Shown piece after piece: positions 44,213-53,643 of a DNA stretch of 64,000 nucleotides; position 1 is the first letter of the stretch, and each line of letters starts with the position of its first letter. Position numbers and translations under genes: made by a program. The notes below the pieces were generated by a model. That model was not told the origin of the DNA. It did no database searches and saw only the letters and a program-made list of their open reading frames with translations. The stretch spans positions 1 through 64,000 of the forward strand of contig JBMOLL010000022.1 in the NCBI GenBank assembly GCA_049325415.1, written 5' to 3'. Origin of the DNA: JBMOLL01 sp049325415. Its GTDB lineage: Bacteria; Bacteroidota; Bacteroidia; Bacteroidales; GCA-2748055.

Positions 44213-44387
44213 AAAATACCCGAAGTGTAGCTGAAATTTCCAGTTATACCGGAAGGGAAGTGTCTGCTTTCATGGATTGAGCACGATCTTCATACTGTGA
44301 ATGAACAGCTCCGGCCCTTAAGTGCTTGTATGTTAACTATTACTAAATAAAACTACTTACTATTCATTACTCCTAAAACACCAGCCA

Positions 44388-47300
44388 ATGAAAAAACTAC
44401 TTTACCTGTTATTACTTTTTGCAGGCGCAGCTTATGGACAAACTGCGGAAGTTATTGCCCACCGGGGCGGTTCGGCGCTTGCACCGGAGAACACACTTGC
44501 GGCATTCAGCAATGCCATTGAGCTTAACGCCGACTATTTTGAACTCGACGTTATGATGTCGAGCGACGATTCTCTTGTGATCATGCACGATGCCACGGTC
44601 GACCGCACTACCGACGGAACGGGATCGGTATCCAACCTGAGCTATGCCCAGCTAAAGGCGCTTGACGCCGGATCGTGGTTCAGTTCCAAATTCGCCGGTG
44701 AGCGGGTACCTACGCTGTTCGAAGCCCTGAATCTGGCTAAAACCAGCGGAACGGATATCAAAGTGGTCATTGAACTTAAGTCATCCGAGAGCGACCTGGT
44801 TACCAAAGTAGTTGCTTTGGTTCAGAAATTACAAATGGAGCCGAGGGTGATCATTGCCAGCTTCAATATCAACCAGATTACGGCCTCCAAGGCTGCCGAT
44901 CCGACGATCAGGGTCATGCTTTTCGGTACCATTACCACTGCCATGATCGACCAGGTGAAGGCGATCTTCGGAGAGTGGGTTGGGAGTGGCGGTGCCATTA
45001 CTCAGGAGCTTCTTGATTACGCACATGGCCTGAATGTGAAGTTCAATGCCTGGACCATCAACAGCGCCACCCAGATGCAGCCCCTTATCGATATGGGGAT
45101 CGATGCCATAACCACCGATTACCCCGATGTAATGATCGCACTGATGGATGATACGCCGCCTTCTGATGTGGTGCTCACTGCGGCAATAGCAAGTGAAACA
45201 CTGGTTACACTTAGCTGGGATGCCGCCACGGATGAAGAAAGCGGCGTAACAGGATATGAGATCTACCGGGATGAGACTGCCGGTGCCACCACCCTGCTCG
45301 CAAAAGTTGGAAAAGTAACCACGTATAATGATCAGACCTATACAGAGCTGAAGCAGTATTTCTACAGGGTCAGAGCCATCAACCTGGCCGGAATGACCAG
45401 CGTGAATTACTCGAACGAACTGGATGTCACTACCGGTGCCGATGTAACAAAACCCACCCTGGTATACATTTCCTCATTTGGCGACAGTACCACGGTGACG
45501 GTTGGTTTCAGTGAGCGTGTTGATAAAACAACGGCAGAAACCATGACCAACTATGCCATCAACTACGGGATTGTTGTTTCAGGAGCCGTTTTGCTGGACG
45601 ACCAGAAGAGCGTGGTGCTGACCACCTCAAAAATGCTGGAACAGCCTTACCTCCTGACGGTTAAAAACGTAAAAGACCTTGCAGCCACACCCAATACCAT
45701 TGCTACGGTCAGCAAGGTCTTCCTGCATAAGGCTATTCATGAAGATGCCGTTGCTATATTCCAGATGGATGAAATCAAGGCGGTTGATGCAGATCTTCTT
45801 GCGGTTGATGAGACTGTCAATCACAACGACGGAACAGTGCTCAACGGAGTGAGCCTAGATGAAGGTATCCTGGGCTACGGCTACCATTTCAACGGAACTG
45901 ACGGCCATGTAAAACTTCCCGTTTCAAGCAGTCTAGACATGGGAGGAAACGGGGTGACCATTTCACTCTGGACCAAACTCGATTACCTCCCTGTTGATCT
46001 TCCGGGTGCCTACGGACCGCTCTTTGATTCCGATAATGACCAGTATGTGTTATACGAGGACCGCGCAAACAGTGAACTTCGTTTTAAGGTCAGCACTTCG
46101 GGCGGCGCTGAAAGGCCCGGTATTCCGAACGCGGATCTGGAAACAGGCAAATGGATACATATCTGCGGGGTTTATGACGGAACCACAGCCCGGATCTACC
46201 TCAACGGGATGCTGAAGGACTCGCATAATCTTACCGGAACGGTAAAAACCGGTCAGGCAGGTTATATCGGAAGGAACGGAACCACAGATATTTATTTCTC
46301 CGGATCCATGGACCAGGTAGAGGTATACAACAGGGGTCTCAGCGAAGCTGAGGTGTTGGATAAATACCTGAACACCAAAGCTCCGGCCATTGAGCTCAAT
46401 CCTTCAGATGTAAGCATTGAATCATCCTCTGTGAACGGAACCGATGTCACCCTGACCTGGAGTGAACCGGTTAACTACGAGAGCAACATTATGGGTTATG
46501 AGATTTACAGAGATCTGCTACCCGATGCAACAACGCTGTACACCACGGTTGGAAATGTCAACACTTTTACCGACAAGACCAACATGGGGAACACCACCTT
46601 TTATTACAGGGTTAAAGCCAAGAATACCAGGGGATTGAAAAGCCCGGACTACAGCAATGAAGTTTCCGTGAGCACTGCTGAAGATATTGTCCGGCCCATT
46701 ATAATGTATGCCACTTCCCATGTTGAAGCCGACAAGGTAATTATTGAGTACAGCGAAAAAGTTGACAGGACAACGGCTGAAGATGTGGCAAACTATGCAC
46801 TTGACCAGGGAGTGACAGTTTCCGCTGCGATGCTTGGTTCAGATGAAAAAACCGTATTACTCACCACATCGGCAATGAATGAAGCCACTTACCAGCTTAC
46901 GGTAAATCATGTAAAAGATCTGGCAACACCGGCCAATGTAATCCTGCCCGATTTCAAAGTATCCTTTGTGCACAGGAACCTCTCTGCCGATCTGATCGCC
47001 GCCTACGATCTGAACGACCTTCCTGTGATCGGCAATGATACCATTGTATATGACCTGACTGAATACAATAACGACGGTCTGGCCCACAATCTGCCCGTAG
47101 TTGGTGAAGGCTACCTGGGCAACTCCCTCGTTCTGAACGGAAACAACAAGCAGTATGTACAATTCCAGTCGTCTCCGAGTTTCGACATCAACGACTCGAA
47201 GGTGACGATATCCGTATGGACCAAACTGACCTACCTTCCGGTAGAGATGCCGGTTGCCTACGGACCGCTTTATGATTCCGACGGTGACCAGTATGTTATA

Positions 47301-48284
47301 TATGCCGACAAGGGAAACAAGGAACTTCGTTTCAAAACGGCAACAACGGTAAGTGCCGAACGTCCCGGAATCCCGAATGATGATCTGATCACAGGTCAAT
47401 GGATCCACGTGGTCGGTGTTTATGACGGGGAAACAGCAAAGATTTACCTGAACGGCGTCCTGAAGGATTCACATAACCTGACCGGAACCGTAAAAACCGG
47501 GCAGGTACCGATGCTGGGTAAAAGCGGAGTTACTGGAACACCTGCGTACTTTACCGGCTCCATCGACCAGGTTGAAGTGTACAAGACTGCCCTTACCGAA
47601 GCCCAGGTCCTGGAACTTTTCAGCACCACCAAGGAAAAGGCACAGTACAACTGTGAACCGTACAATGTGACTGAAGACGTAACAATCTGCCCGGGTGAAA
47701 GTTACACCTTCCCCGACGGAACTTCGGCTTCCGAAGCCACTACTCACGTCAGTAATCTGCTTTCCATGTACGGATGCGACAGCCTGATCACAACAAATCT
47801 GAGCATTCAGTCGGTCGATATCACGATCAGTGAGGATCAGGGTGTTTTAAGTGTTACTTCAGGCGGCGATGAATTCCAGTGGATCGATTGCGATAATGGA
47901 AATACAGAAATTAACGGAGCCACCTCGGCCTCCTATACTGCAACAACAACAGGTAATTATGCTGTAAGGGTAAGCCTGAACGGCTGTGAAAACATCTCCA
48001 ATTGTGTTTACACAGTTGTTTCATCAACAGGTTCCTCAAAGGCAGATCACCTGATCCTCTACCCCAATCCGAATTCAGGGAGATTCACCATCGATCTCCA
48101 GGATCTGGATTTGGAAGGCGGTAAACTTGAGATTTTCAACATTCAGGGACAGCTGATCCATTCAGAACTTCTGGATGGAAACACCCGGATCGAAGTGACC
48201 CTTCCCGAAGGCAGCAGCGGTATCTGTCTGGTAAAGATCTCGAGTGATCAAACCCTCCGGATTAAGCAAATGGTAGTTTATTAA
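44388..48284 (+). CDS. T9SS-exported glycerophosphodiester phosphodiesterase with FN3/LamG modules
   Basis: 1298 aa, signal peptide (cleavage after YGQ, residue 18). GDPD domain at about 20-252 with all key residues visible: H25-R26 in AHRGG, E52 and D54 in FELDV, H67 in MHDAT and E129 in VIELKSS. Then two tandem units, each fibronectin-III, SbsA-like Ig (about 95 residues) and LamG/concanavalin (YGPLxDSDxDQYV, AERPGIPNxDL, YLNGxLKDSHNLTGTVKTGQ in part); then a Cys-containing CPGESYTFPDGT domain and a C-terminal type A sorting domain (ILYPNPNSGRFTIDL ... IKQMVVY). It is secreted by T9SS and probably surface-attached; it would hydrolyse glycerophosphodiesters, perhaps bound to polysaccharide through LamG. 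Confidence 0.9.
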   Translation: MKKLLYLLLLFAGAAYGQTAEVIAHRGGSALAPENTLAAFSNAIELNADYFELDVMMSSDDSLVIMHDATVDRTTDGTGSVSNLSYAQLKALDAGSWFSSKFAGERVPTLFEALNLAKTSGTDIKVVIELKSSESDLVTKVVALVQKLQMEPRVIIASFNINQITASKAADPTIRVMLFGTITTAMIDQVKAIFGEWVGSGGAITQELLDYAHGLNVKFNAWTINSATQMQPLIDMGIDAITTDYPDVMIALMDDTPPSDVVLTAAIASETLVTLSWDAATDEESGVTGYEIYRDETAGATTLLAKVGKVTTYNDQTYTELKQYFYRVRAINLAGMTSVNYSNELDVTTGADVTKPTLVYISSFGDSTTVTVGFSERVDKTTAETMTNYAINYGIVVSGAVLLDDQKSVVLTTSKMLEQPYLLTVKNVKDLAATPNTIATVSKVFLHKAIHEDAVAIFQMDEIKAVDADLLAVDETVNHNDGTVLNGVSLDEGILGYGYHFNGTDGHVKLPVSSSLDMGGNGVTISLWTKLDYLPVDLPGAYGPLFDSDNDQYVLYEDRANSELRFKVSTSGGAERPGIPNADLETGKWIHICGVYDGTTARIYLNGMLKDSHNLTGTVKTGQAGYIGRNGTTDIYFSGSMDQVEVYNRGLSEAEVLDKYLNTKAPAIELNPSDVSIESSSVNGTDVTLTWSEPVNYESNIMGYEIYRDLLPDATTLYTTVGNVNTFTDKTNMGNTTFYYRVKAKNTRGLKSPDYSNEVSVSTAEDIVRPIIMYATSHVEADKVIIEYSEKVDRTTAEDVANYALDQGVTVSAAMLGSDEKTVLLTTSAMNEATYQLTVNHVKDLATPANVILPDFKVSFVHRNLSADLIAAYDLNDLPVIGNDTIVYDLTEYNNDGLAHNLPVVGEGYLGNSLVLNGNNKQYVQFQSSPSFDINDSKVTISVWTKLTYLPVEMPVAYGPLYDSDGDQYVIYADKGNKELRFKTATTVSAERPGIPNDDLITGQWIHVVGVYDGETAKIYLNGVLKDSHNLTGTVKTGQVPMLGKSGVTGTPAYFTGSIDQVEVYKTALTEAQVLELFSTTKEKAQYNCEPYNVTEDVTICPGESYTFPDGTSASEATTHVSNLLSMYGCDSLITTNLSIQSVDITISEDQGVLSVTSGGDEFQWIDCDNGNTEINGATSASYTATTTGNYAVRVSLNGCENISNCVYTVVSSTGSSKADHLILYPNPNSGRFTIDLQDLDLEGGKLEIFNIQGQLIHSELLDGNTRIEVTLPEGSSGICLVKISSDQTLRIKQMVVY
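45150..47630 (+). repeat. Internal tandem duplication: FN3-Ig-LamG unit x2
   Basis: Unit 1 about 45150-46380 and unit 2 about 46395-47630 code for the same three domains in the same order. The LamG parts are very similar (both contain AERPGIPN and KDSHNLTGTVKTGQ), the FN3 parts less so, and the second LamG is at diverged codons, so this is a real old duplication rather than an assembly error. Confidence 0.7.
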
Positions 48285-48304
48285 ATGATGGTTGTTTGGT
48301 TTTT

Positions 48305-48340
48305 AAGAGGCTGTCTGCAAGGGCAGCCTCTTTTATTTTA
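48305..48340 (+). terminator. Rho-independent terminator
   Basis: 11-bp stem (48305-48315 with 48322-48332, one G-T pair), 6-nt loop, T-rich tail TTTTATTTTA. Confidence 0.85.
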
Positions 48341-48481
48341 TGTACGGCAAAGAACTAACCGGCTTGTTTTCTAAATGCAGAAGAGAGCATTATGCTCCTG
48401 AAGAAGAGACAGCGTTACTCTCGAAGGAAAAAACAAGTATTTTAAAAGGAAAAAAGTAGATGACAGGAATTAAGGGAAGAA

Positions 48482-51400
48482 TTATTCTTTTACAGTACTC
48501 AATGTACCATTGAGGATCTTCCCGATACAGTCATAGAGTTGCTGTCGGTTTACCGGTTTAACCAGGACATCATCGCACCCGCAATGGAGTGCTTTGTCCC
48601 TGTCGTTCTTATAGGCATAAGCTGTAAGGGCGATCACAGGCAATTGCCGGTTAAGGGCCTTGATGACCCTGGTGGCTTCGAAACCATCCATAACAGGCAT
48701 TTTCATGTCCATAAGCACCATATCCGGCATTTTATTCTGCACATATTCAACAGCTTCCTGCCCGTTAAAGACCCTGATCAGCCGGGCTCCGGAGAGGGCA
48801 ATAAGTTCTTCAAGGTAGATCATATTGGTGGGATCATCCTCGGCTGCTAAAATTTCCACGGAGGACAAATCCGGAACCTGGAAACCCGAATAAGGACCCG
48901 ATTCACCATCGGATTCGACAATTCCGGGTAGCACAAATCGGAAGACGGATCCTTTTCCCGGTTCCGACTCCAGCTCGATGCGGCCTCCAAGAGCATGGGC
49001 AATGCGGTTGGAGATGGCCAGACCGATCCCAAGGCCACCGTATTTCCGCGTATGGGAATCATCTCCCTGCCTGAAGAACTCAAAGATCACCTGTTGTTTC
49101 TCACGTGGAATACCGATACCGGTATCCTTGACAAAAAATACGGCATCTCTTCCCGATTCCAGATCAACGCCCAGTTCTATGGCCCCCTTGTCGGTATACT
49201 TCACGGCATTTTTTACCAGGTTTATCATGACCTGGGCTACTTTATTCCGATCGGTGGTCATTTTTCGTTTCAGGTGCCCCGGTAAAGCAGAAAATACCGG
49301 CAGGATCTGACCCTGTTTACCAGATTCGAGGAGATTTTCCTCCAGGTGTTTACGGAGATCGTTATAAAGTTCGCCAATTTCCATTTGCTGAGCCCTGACA
49401 TTGATCCGGTCGCGTTCGATCCGTGCAAGGTCCAGAATATCTTCAATAATTTCGAGCAGGCCCTTACCGCTTTTAAAGATAATATCAGCAAAGCGGCTGA
49501 TCTCTTCGTCGCCGGCCCTTTCACGGATCACATCGCTGAAGCCGAGTACTGCATTCAGCGGAGTGCGCAGTTCGTGGCTCATAGTTGCCAGGAAAGCCGA
49601 TTTCAGGCGGTCGCTTTCTTCTGCCTGTTCCTTCGCTTCGAGCAGGCTCTCCCTGATCTTCAGTTCCTCTGAGATATCTTTCCTGACGATAAAAAAATAG
49701 CTGATCCTGCCATCGATACCACTGATGGATGAGGCACTGATCTTTTCATGGTAAGGAAGGCCGTTTTTACTGACACTTTCCATTTCTCCATACCAGTTTT
49801 TCCCTTCATTGATGGTATTCCACATGGACAGGAATGAATTTTCGTCCTGTGTTGCCAGAAATTGCCTCAAAGGTTTGCCAATAACTTCTTCCTTTTCGTA
49901 ACCTGTTGTCCGCACAAACATTGGATTTACAAAATCAACATTTCCTTTCAGGTCAATGATCATGATACTTTCAGGACTTTGTTCAATGGCGGTGCTGTAA
50001 AGCTTTAACCTTTCCTCGTATTTTTTCTTATCTGTAATATCGATTATAATAGAATAGAGCACTTCACGGTCTTCAAATAAAATCTTCGAACTGTATACCT
50101 CAACATCCCTGGTTTCTCCGGATTTCAAACGGTGGCGAAAGGTGAATGAGCGTTTATCTCCGCTAATCGCCATGGACATGTATCCCCTGATCTTATCCTC
50201 CTCCAGCTGGTTAATCTCAGCAATGTTCATTGAACAAAGCTCTTCCCTCGACCACCCGTAAAAGTGCTCGGCAGCTTCATTCGCTTCGAGAATTTGCCCG
50301 CTGCTTGCATCAAGAAGAAGTTTCACCGCAACATGATTCTCGAACATGTTCCGGAACTTCATCTCGCTTTCAAGAAGCCGGTTCTCTGCCTCTACCCTTT
50401 CCGTGATATTGTGAATTGATCCTACCACAGAGGTACATTTACCCGCCTCATTAAAAACTGGAGAAAAGGCTACCAGTGCAAAGAAGTCGGCACCGGGCAG
50501 CACCAGGTGTTCTTCCCATCTTACGGTCCTTTTCTCATGGATGGCGAGCCAGCAGTTGTCGAGCAGGCTACTGACCGTAGGTCCGGGCATAAGATCAGTG
50601 AGCTGCCGGCCGAGCACCCCTTCCGGATCCAGGCCGGTGACCCTGTAAAATTCATCGTTGACCGAGGTAAAGCGCAGGTCGTTTCCATCTCCAACATTAA
50701 AAACCACAATGATATTGCCAACGGTATTATAAATCGTCCTGAGATGTTTCTCCCTGACCTTCAAGGCTTCTTCTGCCTTTACCATGGCGTCGACATCGTT
50801 CATTACCACCAGAACGGCCGGTTTTCCCCTGAATCTGATTGCTTTAACCCTTACATCCACATGCAGATAGCTTCCGTCCCTAATCCGTGTCCTGCTCTTG
50901 TAGGTATCCGGAACCTGTTTGCCGGAAAGCCGGGATTTATAATATTCCTCCACCTTCTTTCGCTCATCCGGGTGCACGAAGGATAAGAAGGATTCCCCTA
51001 GCAGTTCCTCCAGTTTGTAGCCCGATTTTTCTTCCAGGCTTCTGTTTACGTAACGGATATGGCCGTCCTGAAGAATCATCAGGGCAGAGTGCATATTATC
51101 AACCAGAACCTTATAATTCTCCTCACTCTGCTGAAGAAGTAAGCGGGAGTTAAATAAATCGGTAATGTCCTGAAGAATTACATATACTAGAAAAGGTCGC
51201 GATTCTTTTTCCCGGAATTTCGGGACGGCATCCACTTTCAGCCAGATAATATTCTCCTCTCCAAGGCGGCGGATCCCCATAATTTCGCCCTTGACTTTCT
51301 TACCTGTCCGCAGAGCAACCATGGCCGGATGATCCTCTGATTTAAAAGAACTCAGATCCTCATGTACGACCTCCCATTGCAGTTTTGTTTTGGGCCAGCC

Positions 51401-51553
51401 TGTGATATGTGAAGAAGAAAGTCCGAGAATTTGTTCAGCCGCAGGATTTACAGAAATAATATCGCCCGTGTTATCATAAAGGATCAGACCCACCGGCAGG
51501 TTAACCAAAAAATCAAAATCTTTTTCAGGATAACTCGGGGTATAAGTCTCCAT
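48482..51553 (-). CDS. Soluble multi-PAS hybrid histidine kinase
   Basis: 1023 aa cytoplasmic hybrid kinase without signal peptide or TM. About five PAS domains (starts near 10, 140, 265, 395 and 515; PAC-type ends such as FLVYVILQDITDLFNSRLLL, in part), HisKA with phospho-acceptor His660 in MSHELRTPLNA, HATPase_c (VKNAVKYTDKG, DTGIGIP, GGLGIGLAIS), and a C-terminal receiver (AAEDDPTN, LMDMKMPVMDG, TAYAYKND, KPVNRQQL). It senses internal cues through PAS pockets (haem, flavin or small molecules; no cofactor residue identified) and passes phosphate to an unlinked HPt or regulator. Monocistronic. Confidence 0.9.
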   Translation of the reverse strand: METYTPSYPEKDFDFLVNLPVGLILYDNTGDIISVNPAAEQILGLSSSHITGWPKTKLQWEVVHEDLSSFKSEDHPAMVALRTGKKVKGEIMGIRRLGEENIIWLKVDAVPKFREKESRPFLVYVILQDITDLFNSRLLLQQSEENYKVLVDNMHSALMILQDGHIRYVNRSLEEKSGYKLEELLGESFLSFVHPDERKKVEEYYKSRLSGKQVPDTYKSRTRIRDGSYLHVDVRVKAIRFRGKPAVLVVMNDVDAMVKAEEALKVREKHLRTIYNTVGNIIVVFNVGDGNDLRFTSVNDEFYRVTGLDPEGVLGRQLTDLMPGPTVSSLLDNCWLAIHEKRTVRWEEHLVLPGADFFALVAFSPVFNEAGKCTSVVGSIHNITERVEAENRLLESEMKFRNMFENHVAVKLLLDASSGQILEANEAAEHFYGWSREELCSMNIAEINQLEEDKIRGYMSMAISGDKRSFTFRHRLKSGETRDVEVYSSKILFEDREVLYSIIIDITDKKKYEERLKLYSTAIEQSPESIMIIDLKGNVDFVNPMFVRTTGYEKEEVIGKPLRQFLATQDENSFLSMWNTINEGKNWYGEMESVSKNGLPYHEKISASSISGIDGRISYFFIVRKDISEELKIRESLLEAKEQAEESDRLKSAFLATMSHELRTPLNAVLGFSDVIRERAGDEEISRFADIIFKSGKGLLEIIEDILDLARIERDRINVRAQQMEIGELYNDLRKHLEENLLESGKQGQILPVFSALPGHLKRKMTTDRNKVAQVMINLVKNAVKYTDKGAIELGVDLESGRDAVFFVKDTGIGIPREKQQVIFEFFRQGDDSHTRKYGGLGIGLAISNRIAHALGGRIELESEPGKGSVFRFVLPGIVESDGESGPYSGFQVPDLSSVEILAAEDDPTNMIYLEELIALSGARLIRVFNGQEAVEYVQNKMPDMVLMDMKMPVMDGFEATRVIKALNRQLPVIALTAYAYKNDRDKALHCGCDDVLVKPVNRQQLYDCIGKILNGTLSTVKE

Positions 51554-51580
51554 AAAAGCGGTTAGTTTAGCTGAACACCG

Positions 51581-51612
51581 GAAAGATAATGAAATGCTGA
51601 AGAAATTTGCAA
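51581..51612 (-). promoter_or_regulatory. Putative promoter of the hybrid kinase
   Basis: Minus strand: TTG (51612-51610), 21 bp, TATCTTTC (51588-51581), one base off consensus, 28 bp before ATG 51553. Confidence 0.4.
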
Positions 51613-51916
51613 GGGATTAAAAACTTTTTTCACAGAAAATTTCTGTTAGCAGAATAACATTTCTGAAGTTTTCTCACACCAGAAAAAAAACTTTCAAACA
51701 ATGTGGTAAACAAATGAAAATCAGAGGTGTTATCTGTTTTTCGGCAAATCAGTCACCAGGGAGAAGGAATGTAAAAGGATTCCGACTTACAATAATAAAG
51801 TATGCCTTGCCAGTGATCCGCTATCTATTGCGACACACTGCTGACAGTCTGGTGTCTTCCTTGGCTCTCGTTCTGATAGTGAGCCTGGAATCCGGATCAG
51901 AACTCCATAAGGATAA
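51613..51916. other. Intergenic region with inverted repeats, no gene
   Basis: The 363 bp between the ABC-F stop and the hybrid-kinase start holds the promoter above and an AT-rich cluster of short inverted repeats: ACAGAAA-N1-TTTCTGT (51632-51646) and CAGAA-N6-TTCTG (51650-51665). A 70-codon plus-strand frame at 51714 has no motif or ribosome site and is not called. Confidence 0.35.
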
Positions 51917-53530
51917 TTACCGGTAAAGTGCGGCCCGCTTCTGTTTTAACTGTTCGTCGCTGATAAAATCGTCGTATTCCATTTGCTTATCGATTATGCC
52001 TTTGGGTCCGATCTCAATAATGCGGTTACACACCGTTTGTATAAACTCATGGTCGTGAGACGACATCAGGATATTTCCCTTAAATTTTGTAAGGGTATTG
52101 TTAAAGGCCTGAATTGATTCCAGATCGAGGTGGTTGGTAGGCGTATCGAGCAGGAGGACATTGGCATTCCGGATCATCATGCGGGCAATCATGCAGCGAA
52201 CCCGTTCCCCGCCGGAAAGGACATTGACCTTTTTATAGACTTCTTCACCGGAGAAGAGCATTTTGCCCAGGAATCCCCTGAGATACAACTCACTGGTATC
52301 TTCGGAATACTGCGCCAGCCAGTCGATAAGCGAAAGATCCTTTTTAAAGAACTCTTCATTTTCCAGGGGGAGATAGGCTTTAACAATGGTCTGTCCCCAG
52401 GTAAAATTGCCGGTATCGGGTTGCAGATGGCCTTTCAATATCTTAAACAAGGTTGTCATTGCTCTTGTATCCCTCGAAAGGAAAACGATTTTATCGTTCT
52501 TATTCACCGTGAAAGATAAATCGCTGAAAAGCACTTCTCCGTCCATAGATCCGGTAAGGCCGTTTACCTCAAGAATATTATTTCCGGGTTCCCTGCCCGG
52601 TACAAAGATAATTCCCGGGTATTTCCGGGTTGATGGCCTGATTTCCTCGATATTGAGTTTTTCCAGCATTTTTTTCCTGCTGGTGGTTTGCTTCGACTTC
52701 GCCACATTGGCGCTGAAGCGGGATATAAATTCCTGCAACTCCTTTCTTTTTTCCTCCGCCTTTTTGTTCTGCATCTGCATTTGCCTGAGCGCCAGCTGAC
52801 TTGACTCGTACCAGAAGGTGTAGTTCCCTGAAAACATCTGTACCCTTCCATAATCGATGTCGATTATATGGGTACAGATAGAATCCAGAAAATGGCGGTC
52901 GTGGGATACAACCAGAACGGTGTTGGAAAATTCGGAAAGATAATTTTCCAGCCAGCCGACGGTTTCCAGGTCAAGGTCGTTGGTTGGCTCATCAAGCAGA
53001 AGGTTATCCGGTTTACCGAAAAGTGCCTGCGCAAGCAGAACCTTGACTTTTTCCTTTCCGGTGAGTTCGCGAAGGAGTTTGTCATGCAGATCTTCCCTGA
53101 TCCCGAGACCGCTCAGCAGAGAAGCCGCTTCACTTTCTGCGTTCCAGCCATCGAGTTCATTGAACCGGTCTTCGAGCTCGGAAGCCTTCAGCCCGTCTTC
53201 TTCCGAAAAGTCGGTTTTTGAATAGAGCTCATCCTTTTCCTTCATAATTCTCCAGAGCTCTGTATGGCCCATCAATACGGTATCGAGCACCCTGAACCCG
53301 TCATAGGCAAAGTGATCCTGTTTCAGCACGGAGAGTCGTTCGCCGCTGCCAAAACTCACAGATCCGGTAAGACTGTCCACCTCCCCGGTCAGCATTTTCA
53401 GAAAGGTCGATTTCCCTGCTCCGTTGGCACCGATGATCCCGTAACAGTTCCCCGGGGTAAAAACCATGTTTACATCCTGGAAAAGTTTTCGTTTTCCAAA
53501 CTGGATACTGAGATTTGATACTGTGATCAT
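51917..53530 (-). CDS. ABC-F family ATPase (YbiT-type)
   Basis: 537 aa with two ABC domains and no membrane segment. First Walker A GIIGANGAGKSTFLK (about 33-47), signature LTGKEKVKVLLAQ and Walker B LLLDEPTNDLDLE; linker with basic KKAEEKRKELQEF coil; second domain lacks a classical Walker A (FLSRDTRAMTTLFKIL) but keeps LSGGERVRCMIARM and LLLDTPTNHLDLE. ABC-F proteins bind the ribosomal E site and rescue or tune translation. The ATG at 53530 matches the usual MITVSNLSI start; a perfect -7 box sits where a longer TTG-started version would begin. The degenerate second P-loop is notable but common in this subfamily. Confidence 0.9.
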   Translation of the reverse strand: MITVSNLSIQFGKRKLFQDVNMVFTPGNCYGIIGANGAGKSTFLKMLTGEVDSLTGSVSFGSGERLSVLKQDHFAYDGFRVLDTVLMGHTELWRIMKEKDELYSKTDFSEEDGLKASELEDRFNELDGWNAESEAASLLSGLGIREDLHDKLLRELTGKEKVKVLLAQALFGKPDNLLLDEPTNDLDLETVGWLENYLSEFSNTVLVVSHDRHFLDSICTHIIDIDYGRVQMFSGNYTFWYESSQLALRQMQMQNKKAEEKRKELQEFISRFSANVAKSKQTTSRKKMLEKLNIEEIRPSTRKYPGIIFVPGREPGNNILEVNGLTGSMDGEVLFSDLSFTVNKNDKIVFLSRDTRAMTTLFKILKGHLQPDTGNFTWGQTIVKAYLPLENEEFFKKDLSLIDWLAQYSEDTSELYLRGFLGKMLFSGEEVYKKVNVLSGGERVRCMIARMMIRNANVLLLDTPTNHLDLESIQAFNNTLTKFKGNILMSSHDHEFIQTVCNRIIEIGPKGIIDKQMEYDDFISDEQLKQKRAALYR

Positions 53531-53560
53531 TTGCCTTTCAATACTTTGAGATTCGGGTTG

Positions 53561-53568
53561 CAAAGATA
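53561..53568 (-). promoter_or_regulatory. Putative -7 element of the ABC-F gene
   Basis: Minus-strand TATCTTTG, perfect match, 30 bp before ATG 53530. No TTG at the -33 distance. Confidence 0.45.
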
Positions 53569-53643
53569 GATAAATTCAGAACAATCACCGGGCAGGACAG
53601 AATTTTGATCTGCCGGATTAACAAAAACAGTCAGGATGAGAAA

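Noticed and set aside
44388..48284. Assembly duplication as explanation of the repeated LamG modules
   Set aside because: The two units differ throughout at codon and residue level, so both are real.
51714..51926. 70-codon plus-strand frame
   Set aside because: No ribosome site, no recognisable domain, runs into the end of the ABC-F gene.
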